Shown: positions 17,701 through 37,811 of the stretch, piece after piece | Position numbering within the stretch: the stretch's first letter is position 1 | Layout of the letters: each line of letters starts with the position of its first letter | Assembly: GCA_023238725.1 (NCBI GenBank) | Contig: CM041552.1 | Location: 15,167,147 to 15,231,146, forward strand | Origin: Scortum barcoo | Taxonomy: Eukaryota; Chordata; Actinopteri; Centrarchiformes; Terapontidae | Direction of reading: 5' to 3' | Length of the DNA stretch: 64,000 bases | Notes under the pieces: generated by a model | Told to the model about the DNA's origin: nothing | The model's database searches: none | The model's input: the letters and a program-made list of their open reading frames with translations, nothing else | Translations under genes and position numbers: made by a program

Positions 17701-17880
17701 AATGGTGTCACACCAGAATTCAGCCACCTCGCCGATCCTCATGGAGGACAACAGGGTCTCCCAGATGTCCAGTTTAAACATGTTGCCAATCACAATCTCC
17801 ATGGGCGTCCCCACCACTTTGCTGTCATCGATCACTGTACGATCATCATCACACAGCTGTGTGCGGAAGTGGAACGTCAC
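17701..17880 (-). CDS. aipl1: aipl1 exon 2 (FKBP-like domain core)
   Basis: A 180-nt exon of 60 codons, phase 0. It encodes [20 protein letters not shown], then [20 protein letters not shown] and [20 protein letters not shown]. Human AIPL1 reads [20 protein letters not shown] and onward, so identity is high throughout. This is the core of the FKBP-type fold that receives farnesylated or geranylgeranylated PDE6 subunits. As in human AIPL1, classical prolyl-isomerase active-site residues are not conserved (family knowledge). Reading is uninterrupted. Confidence 0.95.
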
Positions 17881-19578
17881 CTGGAGTGAAACAGAACCGT
17901 AGGAAAGAAGAATCACAAAGCTTGCTTGTTAAAACTACACAGTGTGGACAGAGCGAGGGGAGAAAATCACTCATTTAATAATAGAAGACTTGAAAATGGA
18001 TGATGATTCTTTCAGGTAATACGTGGCTGTGAAAGTGACATCATTATCAGAAGGGCCGAATAGTTGGTGCCTAGAAATGCAGTGATCACAAATACTGTAA
18101 TGATAACTTGACGAAAATTTGTCTCAAGTTAAAACTCACTGACAGGCAAAGATAACATGCTTTGTTGAAAAAGGAGGACTAAACACAACTGGACTGAACA
18201 TCAGTCTCAACAAAAATGTTATGTCACAAGCTTCGCACAGCTCAGTTACTCAACAGAGCAGACAGACAGGAGAAAGGACGGACATGCCAAGGTTGCATGG
18301 TTGTATAACGTCCAAGGAAAGTGAAACCGTTTAACACAGCTGTGTGCACACTGTGGCTCAAAAACTGCTCTTTTACCAGCTTCTCCCATAATTCATGATA
18401 ACAGCTCCCTCAGATACAGTAACAGCACGAGTGAAGAATGATTTTACGAACCTAAGATGATGCCAAAGGCCTTCACTGACTCATCAGTCATCAGTTAACA
18501 CTATTAGGAAAACTTAGTAGTAAAAAGCAGATTTCCACTCTCAGAAGAAAAGAAAAAAAGATACAGGTGAAGGAAACTGTAGAGGCCATAAACCACACAG
18601 CTGTGGAAGTAGTAGCAAGGAAGTAGTAACGCTACAAATATCATCAAAGAAATATGATGCCATTTTTTTCTAATTCAAAATGGTTTCATAGATAAAAAAG
18701 TATTTAGTATTTATCAGATAAGTTGAGGCTTTCCTTCTTGCAAAATGGTCACACAGACACTATTTAAGTGTTCTTTAGGTTAGGCTTGTTTTTTTTAAAC
18801 GTGATGCAGATGGTTCAAAGTGTATCTATTGCAATCTGGAAATAAAGTTGTGATGAAAGGGGCATTAAGTGATGTACTCTATGTCCTCTATCATCCCCTA
18901 CTGGCTGCCACGTGGAATTGCAACAACACGATTGCGCTTCTCCACACCCGTCCTTTTCAGTTGAAAGAGCTTATAATTGACAGGAAAATGAAATTCATAA
19001 ATCCATAAAGTAAGGAAGCCACTCATACCGAACAAAAACCCTCTAATGTCATGGACATGTTTTTCAGCAGGCTTACAAGTGTCCTGTTGTTTGCCTGTTA
19101 CTTATTGCTGCTTTAAGCCTTGTGATTATTAAGAGTGATCCTTAAGGAGATACAGCAGATCCTGAATGATCCTATATTATATCATTTAGTAGAAAAACTT
19201 AAGAAATCTGGCATGTTTGAAATCAAGTCTGCCACAGTCCAGAAAAAACTTTCGCTCTGTTTTCTGTCTGTGTGATCAAAGGACACTGTGTGCAGAGTAT
19301 GATGATCAAGTGCATATGCTAACTACTATTAGTATGTCTAATTTGATTTGGAACATTGAAGCTAGCTCTGTGATATATGTTATATGTAAGACGGACCGTG
19401 CAGTGCATAGCTGTTCGGAAATATGGTTAAATTAGATTTGTTGATCTGCAATCTGTGATGGATAAGAGCTAAATTGGTCAAAAGTCTAAAAAGTGAAATT
19501 AAAGACATGGTACGTGCCAGTCTGTGATGTTCTAGGTTTATCAGACAGTATGAATAAAGTATTGAAGGCCTACAGTAC
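17881..19578 (-). other. aipl1 intron 1
   Basis: Intron of 1,698 bp with donor AAG|GTACTG and acceptor tttcactccag. I see nothing supportable inside. Confidence 0.85.
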
Positions 19579-19680
19579 CTTTGCCCCAGTGATGAGTTTT
19601 GGGATGTCTCCGGTGCCTCCATGCAGGATGGTTTTCTTGATTCCCTCTGAGCCCAGTAACAGAGTATCCTGCGCGTCCAT
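19579..19680 (-). CDS. aipl1: aipl1 exon 1 (start codon, N-terminus)
   Basis: A 102-nt coding part of exon 1 with 34 codons. It encodes [20 protein letters not shown], then [14 protein letters not shown], ending at donor AAG|GTACTG. Human AIPL1 begins [20 protein letters not shown], so the start codon is secure. It is too short to appear as a long open frame. The intended mature mRNA joins exons of 102, 180, 189, 177, 142 (143 here) and 200 nt into a 329-residue protein. AIPL1 is a photoreceptor and pineal co-chaperone that, with HSP90, folds cGMP phosphodiesterase PDE6; loss in humans causes Leber congenital amaurosis 4. Teleosts carry two copies in some lineages (as in zebrafish), and I cannot tell which this is. 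Confidence 0.95.
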
Positions 19681-19728
19681 GGTATATTTAGTTTACTTCT
19701 ATGGATCACGCTATATTACCATGCATAT

Positions 19729-19860
19729 AAATATTTTATGAGTAAGTCTGTGAGCATGCGACTATGTGTGTGATGTGTAGGGTGCAACATGTGCAAACGA
19801 TATGGATGACTTGGAGGTGTTGTTCCTGGTGGATTAGGTTAGGTAGGGATAATGAGATTA
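19729..19860 (-). promoter_or_regulatory. Putative aipl1 proximal promoter with CRX-like sites
   Basis: Read on the minus strand, 150-180 bp before the start codon, 19831-19860 contains TAATCT, TTATCCC and TAATCC within 30 bp. These resemble TAATCY sites bound by CRX/OTX factors, which drive photoreceptor genes. An AT-rich ATAAAATATTT lies at about 19729-19739, a plausible TATA element that would give a short leader. The motifs are seen; the binding is inferred. Confidence 0.35.
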
Positions 19861-21956
19861 GAAACTTCTCCTCCTCTGCTTATGTTTCATCATCTCTCTG
19901 TTGCTTTGTGTGCCGGTCATCACCAGCACTTTCTCTGGATACCGAAAAGAGGAGATGCAGAGTCAGAACGAAAGAAATGTGAAGTGGATTAAGTTTTTGG
20001 AACAAGTGGTTTACATGGGGCGGGGGGTTGTTTTCTTAGGTGTATGTGTCAATGTTTTTGTGGGGTGATGAATCCGACTCTGTTGAATGTACCATGAGAC
20101 CAGAGTGAAAGTGTGTGTGTGTGTGTGTGTGTAGAAAGAAAGAAAAGAAACACAAATAAGTCTGTGAGAATAGGACATGGTTTCCATTCCAGAGGAAATT
20201 TCCTGGATTTATGTGGATGTGGTGATCTGAGCAACGCCGAGAATACTGAGAAATGGCAGAGCAGACAATTACTGTATGGACTCCTTGACCTTGTCTATTA
20301 AACATCTGTCTCCCATCTGGGGCAGTGTGTGTTTGTGTGTGTGTGTAAGAAAGAGAGAGATTGTGTGTACGTGTGTGAGCAATCCAAGGCTCCTGTAGTG
20401 TTTGCTAACAAAGTCTGCAAGCAGTTTGAGGGGGCAATTATTCTCAAACATTACCCGGTGTTAATGCCTTATTCCGTACTAATTGCATAAATAGAAAACC
20501 CCATAACTGCGCCTTGGCAACGCTCACAATTGTATAACTTTATGGCTTTGTGTTTCCTCCGTGGAGCAACATGGAGTGATGGATATTTCACCATGAATTA
20601 TCAGGCGAGGCTGCCGTCTTATCTCTATTCAAATAAGGCCTCTTTATCCTTGGAAAGTGCTGCAACATACTATCAAGTTTGTCTTTTTTTTCCACTGATG
20701 TGACAAATAAGATTGGGCAACAGTTTGGTATGTACTTGGCAGCTCTCCAGAGACAGGCAATGAACAGATCTTACGCTCTCCTGTGGTAGAGGTTGGTAGT
20801 GCAGCAAGCGTCGGTCCTTCGTTGATCATACTGGGCCTTATTTGAAAGTATTGCTAATGTGGACATTTAAAGCCCCCCCCACTCTTTTTTTTTTTTTACA
20901 TTTCCATGTCACGCCAATGGGCTACACAAACAGACTTCCTTTGACTAGACTCATGATTTATCTATAACAGTCACAGTCGCTTGCAAATGGTGACCCTGCA
21001 GAGCTGACAGCGGGCTGAGGTGCTGCATTCAAGAGACATACCATTGGAATAGTAATGAGAGTATAGTTAAATAATTAAAAAAAACAAGGAAATTGTTTCT
21101 CCTCTCTGTGGTTTTTTCTCCTCCATCCTTCTCTGTGGAAACACTGGGCATACGGCAGGGTGCTTCTGCTCTTTGATGACGGGTTTGTGTTGCTATAGTT
21201 ACAGCCTTTTTACATCATTATCATATCTGTGAGATTAAAAGAATAAAACACTGATTAATCTTCATTGTCGGACCCCCTGTGTTTGATCGTAAACCTGGAG
21301 GAAAGTTTAGAGGTTTGCGCAGAACGTGGCCTCAGTTTGGCGAGTTAAAGTTGCGTCAGTGTTCCCACCCCTGGCCATTCTTCAGGGGGAGAGAAAGCAG
21401 CGATCCATCCAACCTGTTGGAGAGATAATACTATGACAATCGTGTGTGTTGTAACTCAGGCTTTGTGTCAGAGTGACTCATAAGGCTTGCGTCACACCGC
21501 CTACATCTTTCTCCACAGCTCTGCCTATGCATGCCTGGTTGTATTTGTGTGCATGCGTCTCTGAATCTGCTGCACGTAAATTGTGGTGTGGAAAATCAAA
21601 TGTGCTAGTCTGCTGAACCACTTGCGTCTTTGAGAACAGGTTGGGCTTAGAGCAGCGCTGCCGGCAGGAGGTACAACCAGGTCTCCATCTTGTTTAGCCC
21701 TGCTGGAAACCCGTCGCTGATGCATTAGTTCCACTTTCAGCAAGTCATGCTCTATTTCTGGAAAGTACAGTCATGGATTTCCTGAGGAGGAGCCATTCCC
21801 TGTGTAAAGCCATTCATTCATATACATAACGCACAGGGGGAGGGCTCCTTCCATGACGCACAACATACATGCACGTAACATAATGTTTATGAATGCGTAA
21901 ACCTTTTGTGCTTCTGCTGAGGGAATTTGCCTCAGAGAGAAGAGAGAGAGAGTGAA

Positions 21957-21991
<35 letters not shown>

Positions 21992-22399
21992 ACAAGAGGG
22001 AGAGAAAATCCTTCTTTCCCTCCCTGCCGTCAGATTGACATGCAGGCTGACCTAGCAGATCTAAAAGGAAGAGGAACATGCAGTAAGGGCAGTGTGGGGC
22101 TCACGGTGCAAGGTTGGGAAACACAAGTTGTAAAGAGTATGTTTTTTTTGTCACTTCTTTACTCCACTACAGTCATTTGGCAGTTGTAGTTACTAGATAA
22201 TAGCATAATAAACATAATAAAGCACGGTGTATTGTTCTACAGTAGCATTTAAATGCATACATGTTAAATCAGCAACAAATAAACAATTAGTTAAACTAAT
22301 GCAGGCCCTTTTACTTTCAAATTTTTACTTGATTATGCTGATTGTATTCAGTTTTACTTTTGCATAAACTTGCATTATTATCATTGCATTATTATCATT
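19861..22399. other. Non-coding DNA upstream of aipl1
   Basis: No coding exon recognised. It holds short GT runs (20110-20132, 20325-20345) and a GA-rich tract (about 21940-21995). 20540-20660 looks like unique, possibly constrained sequence. Confidence 0.5.

Positions 22400-29490
<7,091 letters not shown>

Positions 29491-29532
<42 letters not shown>
29491..29532. repeat. (CA)21 microsatellite
   Basis: Uninterrupted CA run, about 110 bp before a TCTA array. Confidence 0.97.
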
Positions 29533-29537
<5 letters not shown>

Positions 29538-29642
29538 ACACACTTTTTCCATCCCAGTGAGGCTGTCGCGTGCAGCTGAAATCAAAGGTCAGCCTGCTCT
29601 CAGATGGTGAACAGACACAGCAGTGTACACTTACAAGCACAC

Positions 29643-29768
<126 letters not shown>

Positions 29769-30081
29769 TATTGATGTAAGAAAAGAAGTGAAAGTACTGG
29801 TTACAGCTATGTTCTTGGTTGAGTTTTTGTTTCAGCCTTCCTGCGTACAGTAAAACGCCCAAGAACAGCCTCTGGTCATGGGCATGCATCCAAACGATGA
29901 CACTGGAGGATGGATTCAGCTTCCACTTTTTCATTTGAGTTAAACTGGAGGAAGCTTGGAGGTGGCCTACATTCACGACTAAGGTTGTAATATCTTGACA
30001 GTGCTGTTTGTATGTTCAGACCTATCTCTGTGTTTTATTATAAATTGCAATACCATCAATCAGTGCGACTCATGAGGCTCA

Positions 30082-30083
<2 letters not shown>

Positions 30084-30139
<56 letters not shown>
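30084..30139. repeat. (AT)28 microsatellite
   Basis: Perfect AT/TA run abutting a MITE fragment. Capable of cruciform extrusion. Confidence 0.97.
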
Positions 30140-30141
<2 letters not shown>

Positions 30142-30243
30142 CTGGAGTCTTATCCATGAGGTTTCCAGGCAACCAGCAGAGACTCCATGTTGGCGAATGG
30201 TGGTAAAATGATCATACTTCCCAAAATGTCAACCTATTCCTTT
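30140..30243. mobile_element. MITE fragment, one end only
   Basis: It ends cccaaaatgtcaacctattccttta, the inverted terminus of the MITE at 14060-14457 (apart from one or two bases). Internally it has tttccaggcaaccagcagag, also familiar from this family. The other terminus is not found; an AT microsatellite replaces it. Confidence 0.6.
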
Positions 30244-32162
30244 AATCTCGTAATGTGTTTTCACATTGCGCCGAGTGTATACTGAAGCCATGGTAACCTA
30301 TTAATGTGAGGTGGTGGAAAAGGATGGCAGAACAATGTGTGTCTGTTTATAAGTGAATGTGCCCGTGGTATGCACGCGTGTGTTACGAGCTGAACTGTGT
30401 CCAAAATTAAAAAGCGTCCATGTTGGTTCCTCTCTAAGTGCTAATAAGCAACAGTAGCTTGGAAATCCTAGACGGCCCCACGTTCACCAGTCTCCCTCTA
30501 CCTCTCTCTCTTACAAGGGATTAAGTTGTCAGGTTACATTGAACTCTGAGCGCCCTCCACCCAGACAAAACTGTCTTAAGGTGCAGGCTGTCCAGTTATT
30601 TATAACTCTGTTGGGTAAGTCTCCACTCTCCACAGCCCACTCCTGCACATAGACATGTAAGGGCCTCTGTGCTTTATTATGTGAACTCCAGGGGAACGCG
30701 TCACACCGTTTGAGTTTGTGGATTTGTTTCTCTCTTTGCTACAGTAGCTATGTTGAAAAATTGTGCGATGCTGTATCTGCATGTTTCAGTCTGCCCATCA
30801 CAGCCATTTAACAAGACTGTCTGGCCAATACTGGTCAGACTTTCCAAAGAATTACATAATGGGCCTTCAGTGAAGAGCACCAGACTGAGGAGAGCACCTT
30901 CACTGACGTCACCGCATACACACGCACACACACACACAGGGACACACACAGAGTGAATTAGGAGTGCAGTGTGCAGGCAGCAGATTGCGGACACACAATA
31001 CTGGCCCTTTTTCCTTTTGTTACACTATCCTGCGTCCCACTCTTACTGCCTCTCCCACTTTCTCTCCCTTTCGCCTCACAGCCCACCTATCTGGAACTGC
31101 CATCTATTTTGGGAGCCCGGTGCCGGCCAAATATCGGCTGCAATGTGTAGAACACATCACCGGTAGGGGCCCCTTTGAGACAAGATGGGTTCTGGCTTAA
31201 GCGCAGTGGTAAGTGGGTGTAGGCTACTTTGTATAATCTCTCAATGCGTTGGTTTAAAATCAGATTGTAAAGGTTTCTGTGACACATTTAATGACATCTT
31301 CATCTTTGATTCAGCATTAGAGAAGTATTACATTATATACACAGGTTAAAAATATCAGATTTTTTAACCCTAAGTCCAACCTCTGCTCAGCTTCTTCTGC
31401 TGACTCGACTGATTGGTTTCTCACCTGTGTGTTTCCGAACATTCATGAATAAATGAAACAAGATTACTTTGCCTTGGGTTTATATGAATACTGAGCATTT
31501 TATGCAGTGGTGGGTGCAGTGTGCTTTTAAGCTAGAGGTCCTCTTAGGATTAATGGTCATGTACATTACACAGAGACAAGAAGCTCGGAGGACAGTTATC
31601 AACTCTTTTCAATAAATTGCTTTATTTATTGTTCATTTATCAAAGCTGGGCAGCCCCCCATAAACAGCTGCATGAGACAAAACAGGAGATCATGGTGATA
31701 AATTCCCTGCATTTCAAATAAGACTGTGCAACCCTCAAAGGAGGACAGCATGAGGAAAGCCAGACCTCACCACATTTCAGCTGCCGACATTTCTGCAATT
31801 ACTCTTCAATCCTCGTGAGCGAGTTGCTGACATCTTTGTGCATTTCACAAATTTTGCTACATCAAGAAAGGGAATTCAGTTAAGTCAATGTGTTTATTTC
31901 AAAAACAATTTGCACGTTTCTTTTTTTCTTTCTTTTTTGTGCTTTAACAGAAAACAGAGAAAACCTCTGAAGTCTCTGTTTGCACACTGGTGAATAAAGT
32001 GAGCGTGATTTATTTATAGTAATATAACTTCATTTATGTATCACACAGAGACAAGCTGAGAGAAGTGCTGATGTGGGGCTTTCACACAGTCTTACAATGA
32101 CACAAAGTCACTTTACATCTAAATAGGATGTATTATATATATACATACATACACACATACCC

Positions 32163-32201
<39 letters not shown>

Positions 32202-35200
32202 TATTTGAATGTGTGTAATGGTGAAATTATATTATTTATAACCCGTTCCTGTTCTAAAATTATATTTTGAGTATTTCTTTGAGGGGAACTTTGTCATTAT
32301 TCTTGTATTTTGGCTTCCTGGCAGTGTTATAGTTTATCAAATTCATGCAGTTTTAAATCCAAGTTTGTGCTGAAAAATGATCCCATGTGTGGGGCAGCTT
32401 GAAAGATCCTAAACAAAGACACAAATGAATGCATAGATGGTCTGCAGTTCATCTTTGCATTTCTCTGTTTTTAATTCATGTAATTCACAGCAGAAAATTT
32501 TCAAATCAAAGACTTCAGCTGTCGTCTAGACACTGCATTTAGTATATTTAGCTTTGCGGGATGTGTAATGGCCCCTGAAATTGTAGTTTTTCAAGAATGA
32601 CGAGTATCCCAAAGGCACCAAGCACCATAGTTTACCTCTGCATCAGCTGAAAAAAACAGTATCTCTCACTTCAGCAGACTATTGCTCTGCAACTGATATT
32701 TCTTTTCTGGTTTCCACGTGGAAGTGCTAAAACTGAGGTCTCTTCATTTTTAACGCCGCAGTGGCTGAGTGTGACAGGACACGGATTTTATTAGAGCATT
32801 GTGTTTTCATGAGGTGACAGTGCACCTGGGACCTCATTAAAATACACTTGGAAGAAGACTCTTCCTCTACTTATCTCTACACCTAATTTAGAAAAATGAC
32901 ACCATCTGAAGTGCCTGACAACTTTGAGCACACATGGACCAACTTCACTTCCCCAGATTTTAAATGTCTGCAAGCAGCTGCCACAGATAAATCAAAACTT
33001 TTCACATCTTATAACAGACTAAACTGTGGACAAAACACAGTACAGCTGGCTAACCATATGATAATAATAAGTATAATTCTTATACCTGTCATTATCCAGA
33101 GTGTCAGAGGCTGGCAGAGAGCTGGAGACGATTGCATTCCACTTCTAATACAAACTCACATAATTAGATTTTAGTCTGTCACATTAAAAATTATTTGAGT
33201 AAACGTAGAGAAAATACTTTTATGAATTTATAGTGTCACAGTAGCATCTACTCTTTTGTAAACTTTGTAAACGCACCACTACAAATCCGTGGGATTAGTT
33301 AACATCAGGGGAAAGTGGATGGCAGCACCAAACGAGTCTATTTATCAGCAGAAGCAGCCTGGGTATCCAAATGTGGTTATGCTGACATTCAGTAGAGAGG
33401 ATATGTTTTCATTTCCTCCCAAATCAGAAAACAGAAGTGGCTACAAGATAGTATCCCCTCATAGACGTTTCTTTCGCCTTCATCATTACAGAATTCTCTC
33501 ACAAATGTTGTCTTTTATGATTTTCTTTCTGGGTGTCCTTGATACCAAAGATTTTAATGATTGTTTGTTTGTGTGATTTACTCTTCCAGTTCTTTGTTCG
33601 TGTTTTCTAATCCAGCTTACTGTCAGACATTGAATGTGTGTCCTCATGTTGATAAAGGTTATTGGCATTAATAGCAAGAAACTAAAAGTGGTCCTGTCCC
33701 CAACACATAAATATATCAGAGCCAGAACCAGATACAAAATTCATAAATGAATACAATGACTGTTTTATTTGAACAATACAAGACATTTTGAAGTTTATGT
33801 GTTCAGTAAATAAAACTGCTGTGTGTGTATGTGTGTATGATCCCCTGATTTGGTTCCTGCTAGCTTTAAACCACAAGATGTACTTTTTCCCTCCGGGGCT
33901 AAAGGTCACGGAGGACTGTGGGAGCACGCTGCGCCACGGGCTGCGGTTGCGTCACCACCAGTATTGAGTCAGGTGCACTCCCAAGGATCTCACTGCCAGC
34001 TGTCGTCGAGGCAGGGATAATCTGCCTAAGCAGCTTTCACATGATTTTACCCACAGGGAAGAATTTAGGAGAGGTTTGTAAACCTCTTCAGACCTGGCCT
34101 TGGAGCTTCTTCCTGCTTTGACTTAAGAGGTGAACAAGGGCTGGACAGCAGACACCACACCAGAGTAATACTCTATCTATGTCTAAAAAAAAAAATCCTC
34201 TCAAGCAATTTACTCATTCCTACACACACACACACACACACACACACATTAAGCGACTTTATCTGAAAATCTAAGATATGAGCATCTCGTCCATTAGCAC
34301 TTTGTGCTCTGACTTTCTATTTCAAAGTATGCTAAAACCCGCTGCCTATCCATCCATTAGCCATTACATTGAAAGCAAGTGATAAGGAACTCAGATGAGA
34401 TCGTATATAGATGTCCCGAGGGGGAATATCTCTGCAGCAGATAGAGAGCAGAGTTCGATTTATCTTCCTGAAAAGACTGTAGGACCGTCTCTGTGACCTT
34501 CTCTGTGTGGTTCAGAGGAACTTGAACGGATGAAGTTAATCTACTAACAGCTAGGGGTCAAAGTCAAAGGCCTGATGTCTATACATGCTGTGCAAATATG
34601 TGACTGGTATTACATATTCCAAAGGGCACTGGAAACACAATCCTTGCAGGAAAGACTCTCACTCTCTTACTTTTGCCATTTGATATCCCTGCACATCAAT
34701 CTTAAATGGTTTGTTTTTGGAAACAAAGACCAGACCGACATCTATAAGTGAGATAAAATAGAAGTTAAATGCACACTGAAATTTTGAATTGAAAATTAAT
34801 CTATTAAAAGAAAATACAAAACTTAGAGATATAACCATGAAACTACTAAAACTAGAGATTGATGATCCTTCAGTTATCCTTCCTCTTATTCTTAAAATAT
34901 TATTTTTTACTTTACAGATGTGAAAAAAAACACATAGCACGTACTTTTTCTTCAGCTTCTTCCTGGCTCTCTTATCTCTAGCTGAGTTCAAGCAGCCCCT
35001 CGACAGCTAAGACAGATTATAACCTGCTGAGCTGTTCGTGTGCTAACTAACCCTCAGCAGATGCCTGCCTGATGTTGATTAAAAGACTGCAATGGTGAAA
35101 AGTTTGTTATTAGTAAAAGTTATTGGCTAACCAACAGCAATCTTCAATCTAAGGGCGAAAGACCTTTTGCACTGGACACTAGTCCTAACCCGGAACATAT

Positions 35201-37164
35201 CACAGCATGAAAAGCGCACTATGAATTATGGCTGTACACTATAGCGCCGTCAATATCTACTTAGTGATATTTCAGTGACGTACAGAAATCTCTAACTATA
35301 AAGATAGATCTATTACAATACAGCATAATGTTACCGGTCAGCGCCTTGCCTTCAGATACAGTAAACTACATGAGTAAGGGCTCGCTATTACTGCTCACAG
35401 AGCAGCTCACACCTTAAGTAGATTATTGTTTATGTTCCCTGTGGCGGTATAATGTATGTTTCCAAACAGGAAGTGAGTGAGTTAAGTACATAAGCCTTGG
35501 AGCCTGGTTCACCAAAGTGCCAGAGTTCAGTTCAGGTGAATGAAAGATGACTGGTGAAAGGTCTTATCCAGTATTCAAATGTAATGTTGCCAGAATTGTC
35601 AAATGTTTTTCTCATGTCTTCTCCTACTTTAATAGCATTTTAACACAGAGACCCAGGATCCTGATGTCACCTGAATAGATCACAATTTGTTCTTTAATTG
35701 ATCAAAAGCTATTGCGAAGCTGAAAATGGATAAACACAAAACATGTTTTTTTCCTGCAATTTTAAGACATCACATGCAGCGTACGACTGCCTGACAAATC
35801 ATACGCCCTGTATTCTATTTCTAAATGCTTTCAACTTAATCATAAGTTCTATGCTGTAAATTAGCTGTGGGCTGATAATGAATATATTATGATTGATGTC
35901 ATGTAGGTTGACTCTGTGCTCTTTTGATGATGCTCCTCCGTTTCTCCGTCTGCAGCAGCTGTCTGTTCGTCTCTTTCTGTGATGCTGCTACGCTGGCTCA
36001 CCCTGCACAGCTGGCACAGCAGCTGGCACAGGCACAGGTACAGGCAAACCATGTCTCGTGGCACAGGTGTGGCACATCTGGATGAGAAAGAGGGAGGAAG
36101 ACACGGGCGGATGCACACATACACACACACGCACGCATGCAAATTCAAATGCATAGTACCAGAAAGCAAAATTGTCCCATCCTGTTGGGTCAGGTGGGTT
36201 CGTCTTATTGCAGGCGCTTCCTCCTCGAAGCCTCATACATCCATCCTTCCACAATCTCTTAATACACTCACAGGCCGATTCCCTGGGAGCCGATCAGGCA
36301 GTTGAGTCGCTGACCCGGAGCTGACCTTCAGGACACAAGGTCAAGGCGTGACCCTTAGATACTCTGCATTAATGCAGGTACTGGCAGTGCTACCTGAAAA
36401 GGATGTACAGGAGAGAGAGTGGAATAATCCCATGTCTGTATTTCCTGTGTGTGTGTGTGTGTGTGTCACAGGAGTGAGGGAGGATTGCGGGGGTGGAGGG
36501 AGATGAGGAAAAGGTCTGCCAAGCATAAGGACAGAGAGGTAAAGAGGAGCAGACAAGACGATAAGGAGATTGGGACGCAGACGGCAGGTCGGAAGCCAGA
36601 CCACGTTAAAGGTAGTCGGAAGAACAGAAGATGATGTACTTCAGGCTGAGGAGGGAAGCTGCCCAGTTCTTGCCTCCATCTGCGGTGTTAAGTAAGAGCT
36701 CGAGGAGTGAGAGAAGGCAACAGAGAGCATGTGTGCAAGGCAGAGTAAGCTGGGGCATCTGGTTTTGTTAAGGTCTCAGAACATTCCTTCCCTCTGTTCG
36801 ACTCTGGCTGGCAGCTTTTAAAGGGACACGTTCGCTCTTCATATCCTGCTCTGGGCATTGCCCTCTCTCTTGAAGTGCGATTTATGGCTGCTCAGGGTCA
36901 CAGGCAAGATGTCTGTCTGCCTGTCTGAAGTTTGGCACTCAGGGCTGTTACAGAAAAGACATGTAAATATGTCTTTTACGACACAGGGCCGTATGAGCAC
37001 AAACATGTCGATGATAGCAGATACAGCTGTTTGTTTATTTAGTGTTATTGGTTTACTTTTTATAAAAGAGATAGACTACCATCCACTAGCATCACTAGCA
37101 GTTGTGATTGCTCTAGAAATGTATTAGTATCACCAGTATATAAACATGAAGTGGAACCACTTTG
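30244..37164. other. Gene-free stretch left of mir-22
   Basis: No coding exon recognised on either strand. Contains a mixed TA/CA run (about 32163-32202), a CA run (about 34222-34249) and short GT runs. Whether the host transcript of mir-22 extends into it is unknown. Confidence 0.5.
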
Positions 37165-37187
37165 TCATTGTTTTTATATCAAATTGA

Positions 37188-37193
37188 TTTTAT
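37188..37193 (-). terminator. Candidate polyadenylation signal of mir-22 host
   Basis: AATAAA on the minus strand about 530 nt downstream of the mir-22 hairpin. Assigned only by position. Confidence 0.3.
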
Positions 37194-37723
37194 TAGCTGG
37201 GACGGTATGACTCCTTCAGAGGTAAAGATACATTTCACTGGGAACTTCGGAATGGCTAAAAATGCATTTCAGATGTTTGTTTTTCCTCCAAATTTTAACG
37301 AGTAGTCATATTTCAAGCCTGAATATGGAAAAAAAAAACAAAGGGCAGAAAAAAAAAGTCAAATGTGACTGCTGATGCTCGACTAAAATGTGTTTTTGGA
37401 GAATGATGCAAGCCAGGTGAAACTTACAATTGTGCCAACACTGTACAACAACATTATAATAACATATCATTAAAACACAAACACTAAACTGCACAGCTGA
37501 CACGAAAACCAACCCAAAATGACAGATGAGTCCACAGTCCCATGATGCAATGCTTTTGTTACATGATACAGCAGGTGTCATGGTATGAACCTCAACGCAT
37601 GAACATGCCGCATAAGTAACAGGGTTTCCGCGCAGCGACGGACTGCGCTTACGATCTGAATCTGATTCGCTTGTTATCCTTGAGTCTCTCCTGGGGATGG
37701 ACGGGGGCTTTGGTGCAGGAAAG

Positions 37724-37811
37724 GGCCGACCACAACAGTTCTTCAGCTGGCAGCTTTAGCTGGTACATGAGGACATAAAGCTTGCCAGTGAAGAACTGCT
37801 GTAGGTCAGCC
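37724..37811 (-). ncRNA. mir22: microRNA precursor mir-22
   Basis: An 88-nt hairpin on the minus strand. The base pairs GGCTGACC with GGTCGGCC, and the loop is around TGTCCTCATGTACC. The 3p arm at 37735-37756 starts AAGCTGCC, the miR-22 seed region, and continues AGCTGAAGAACTGT; compared with human miR-22-3p only position 11 differs (C for U). The 5p arm at 37776-37797 starts AGTTCTTCA and ends GGCAAGCTTTA; only position 10 differs (C for G). Both arms, the spacing and the loop match the mir-22 family. miR-22 is a broadly expressed regulator with roles in heart, muscle and metabolism. The position-11 C is, as I recall, also found in a zebrafish mir-22 copy, which suggests the mir-22a paralogue. 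Confidence 0.96.

Noticed and set aside
14786..19680. AIP rather than AIPL1
   Set aside because: Exon 3 reads [20 protein letters not shown] and exon 1 begins MDA, both AIPL1 features; AIP differs at these positions.
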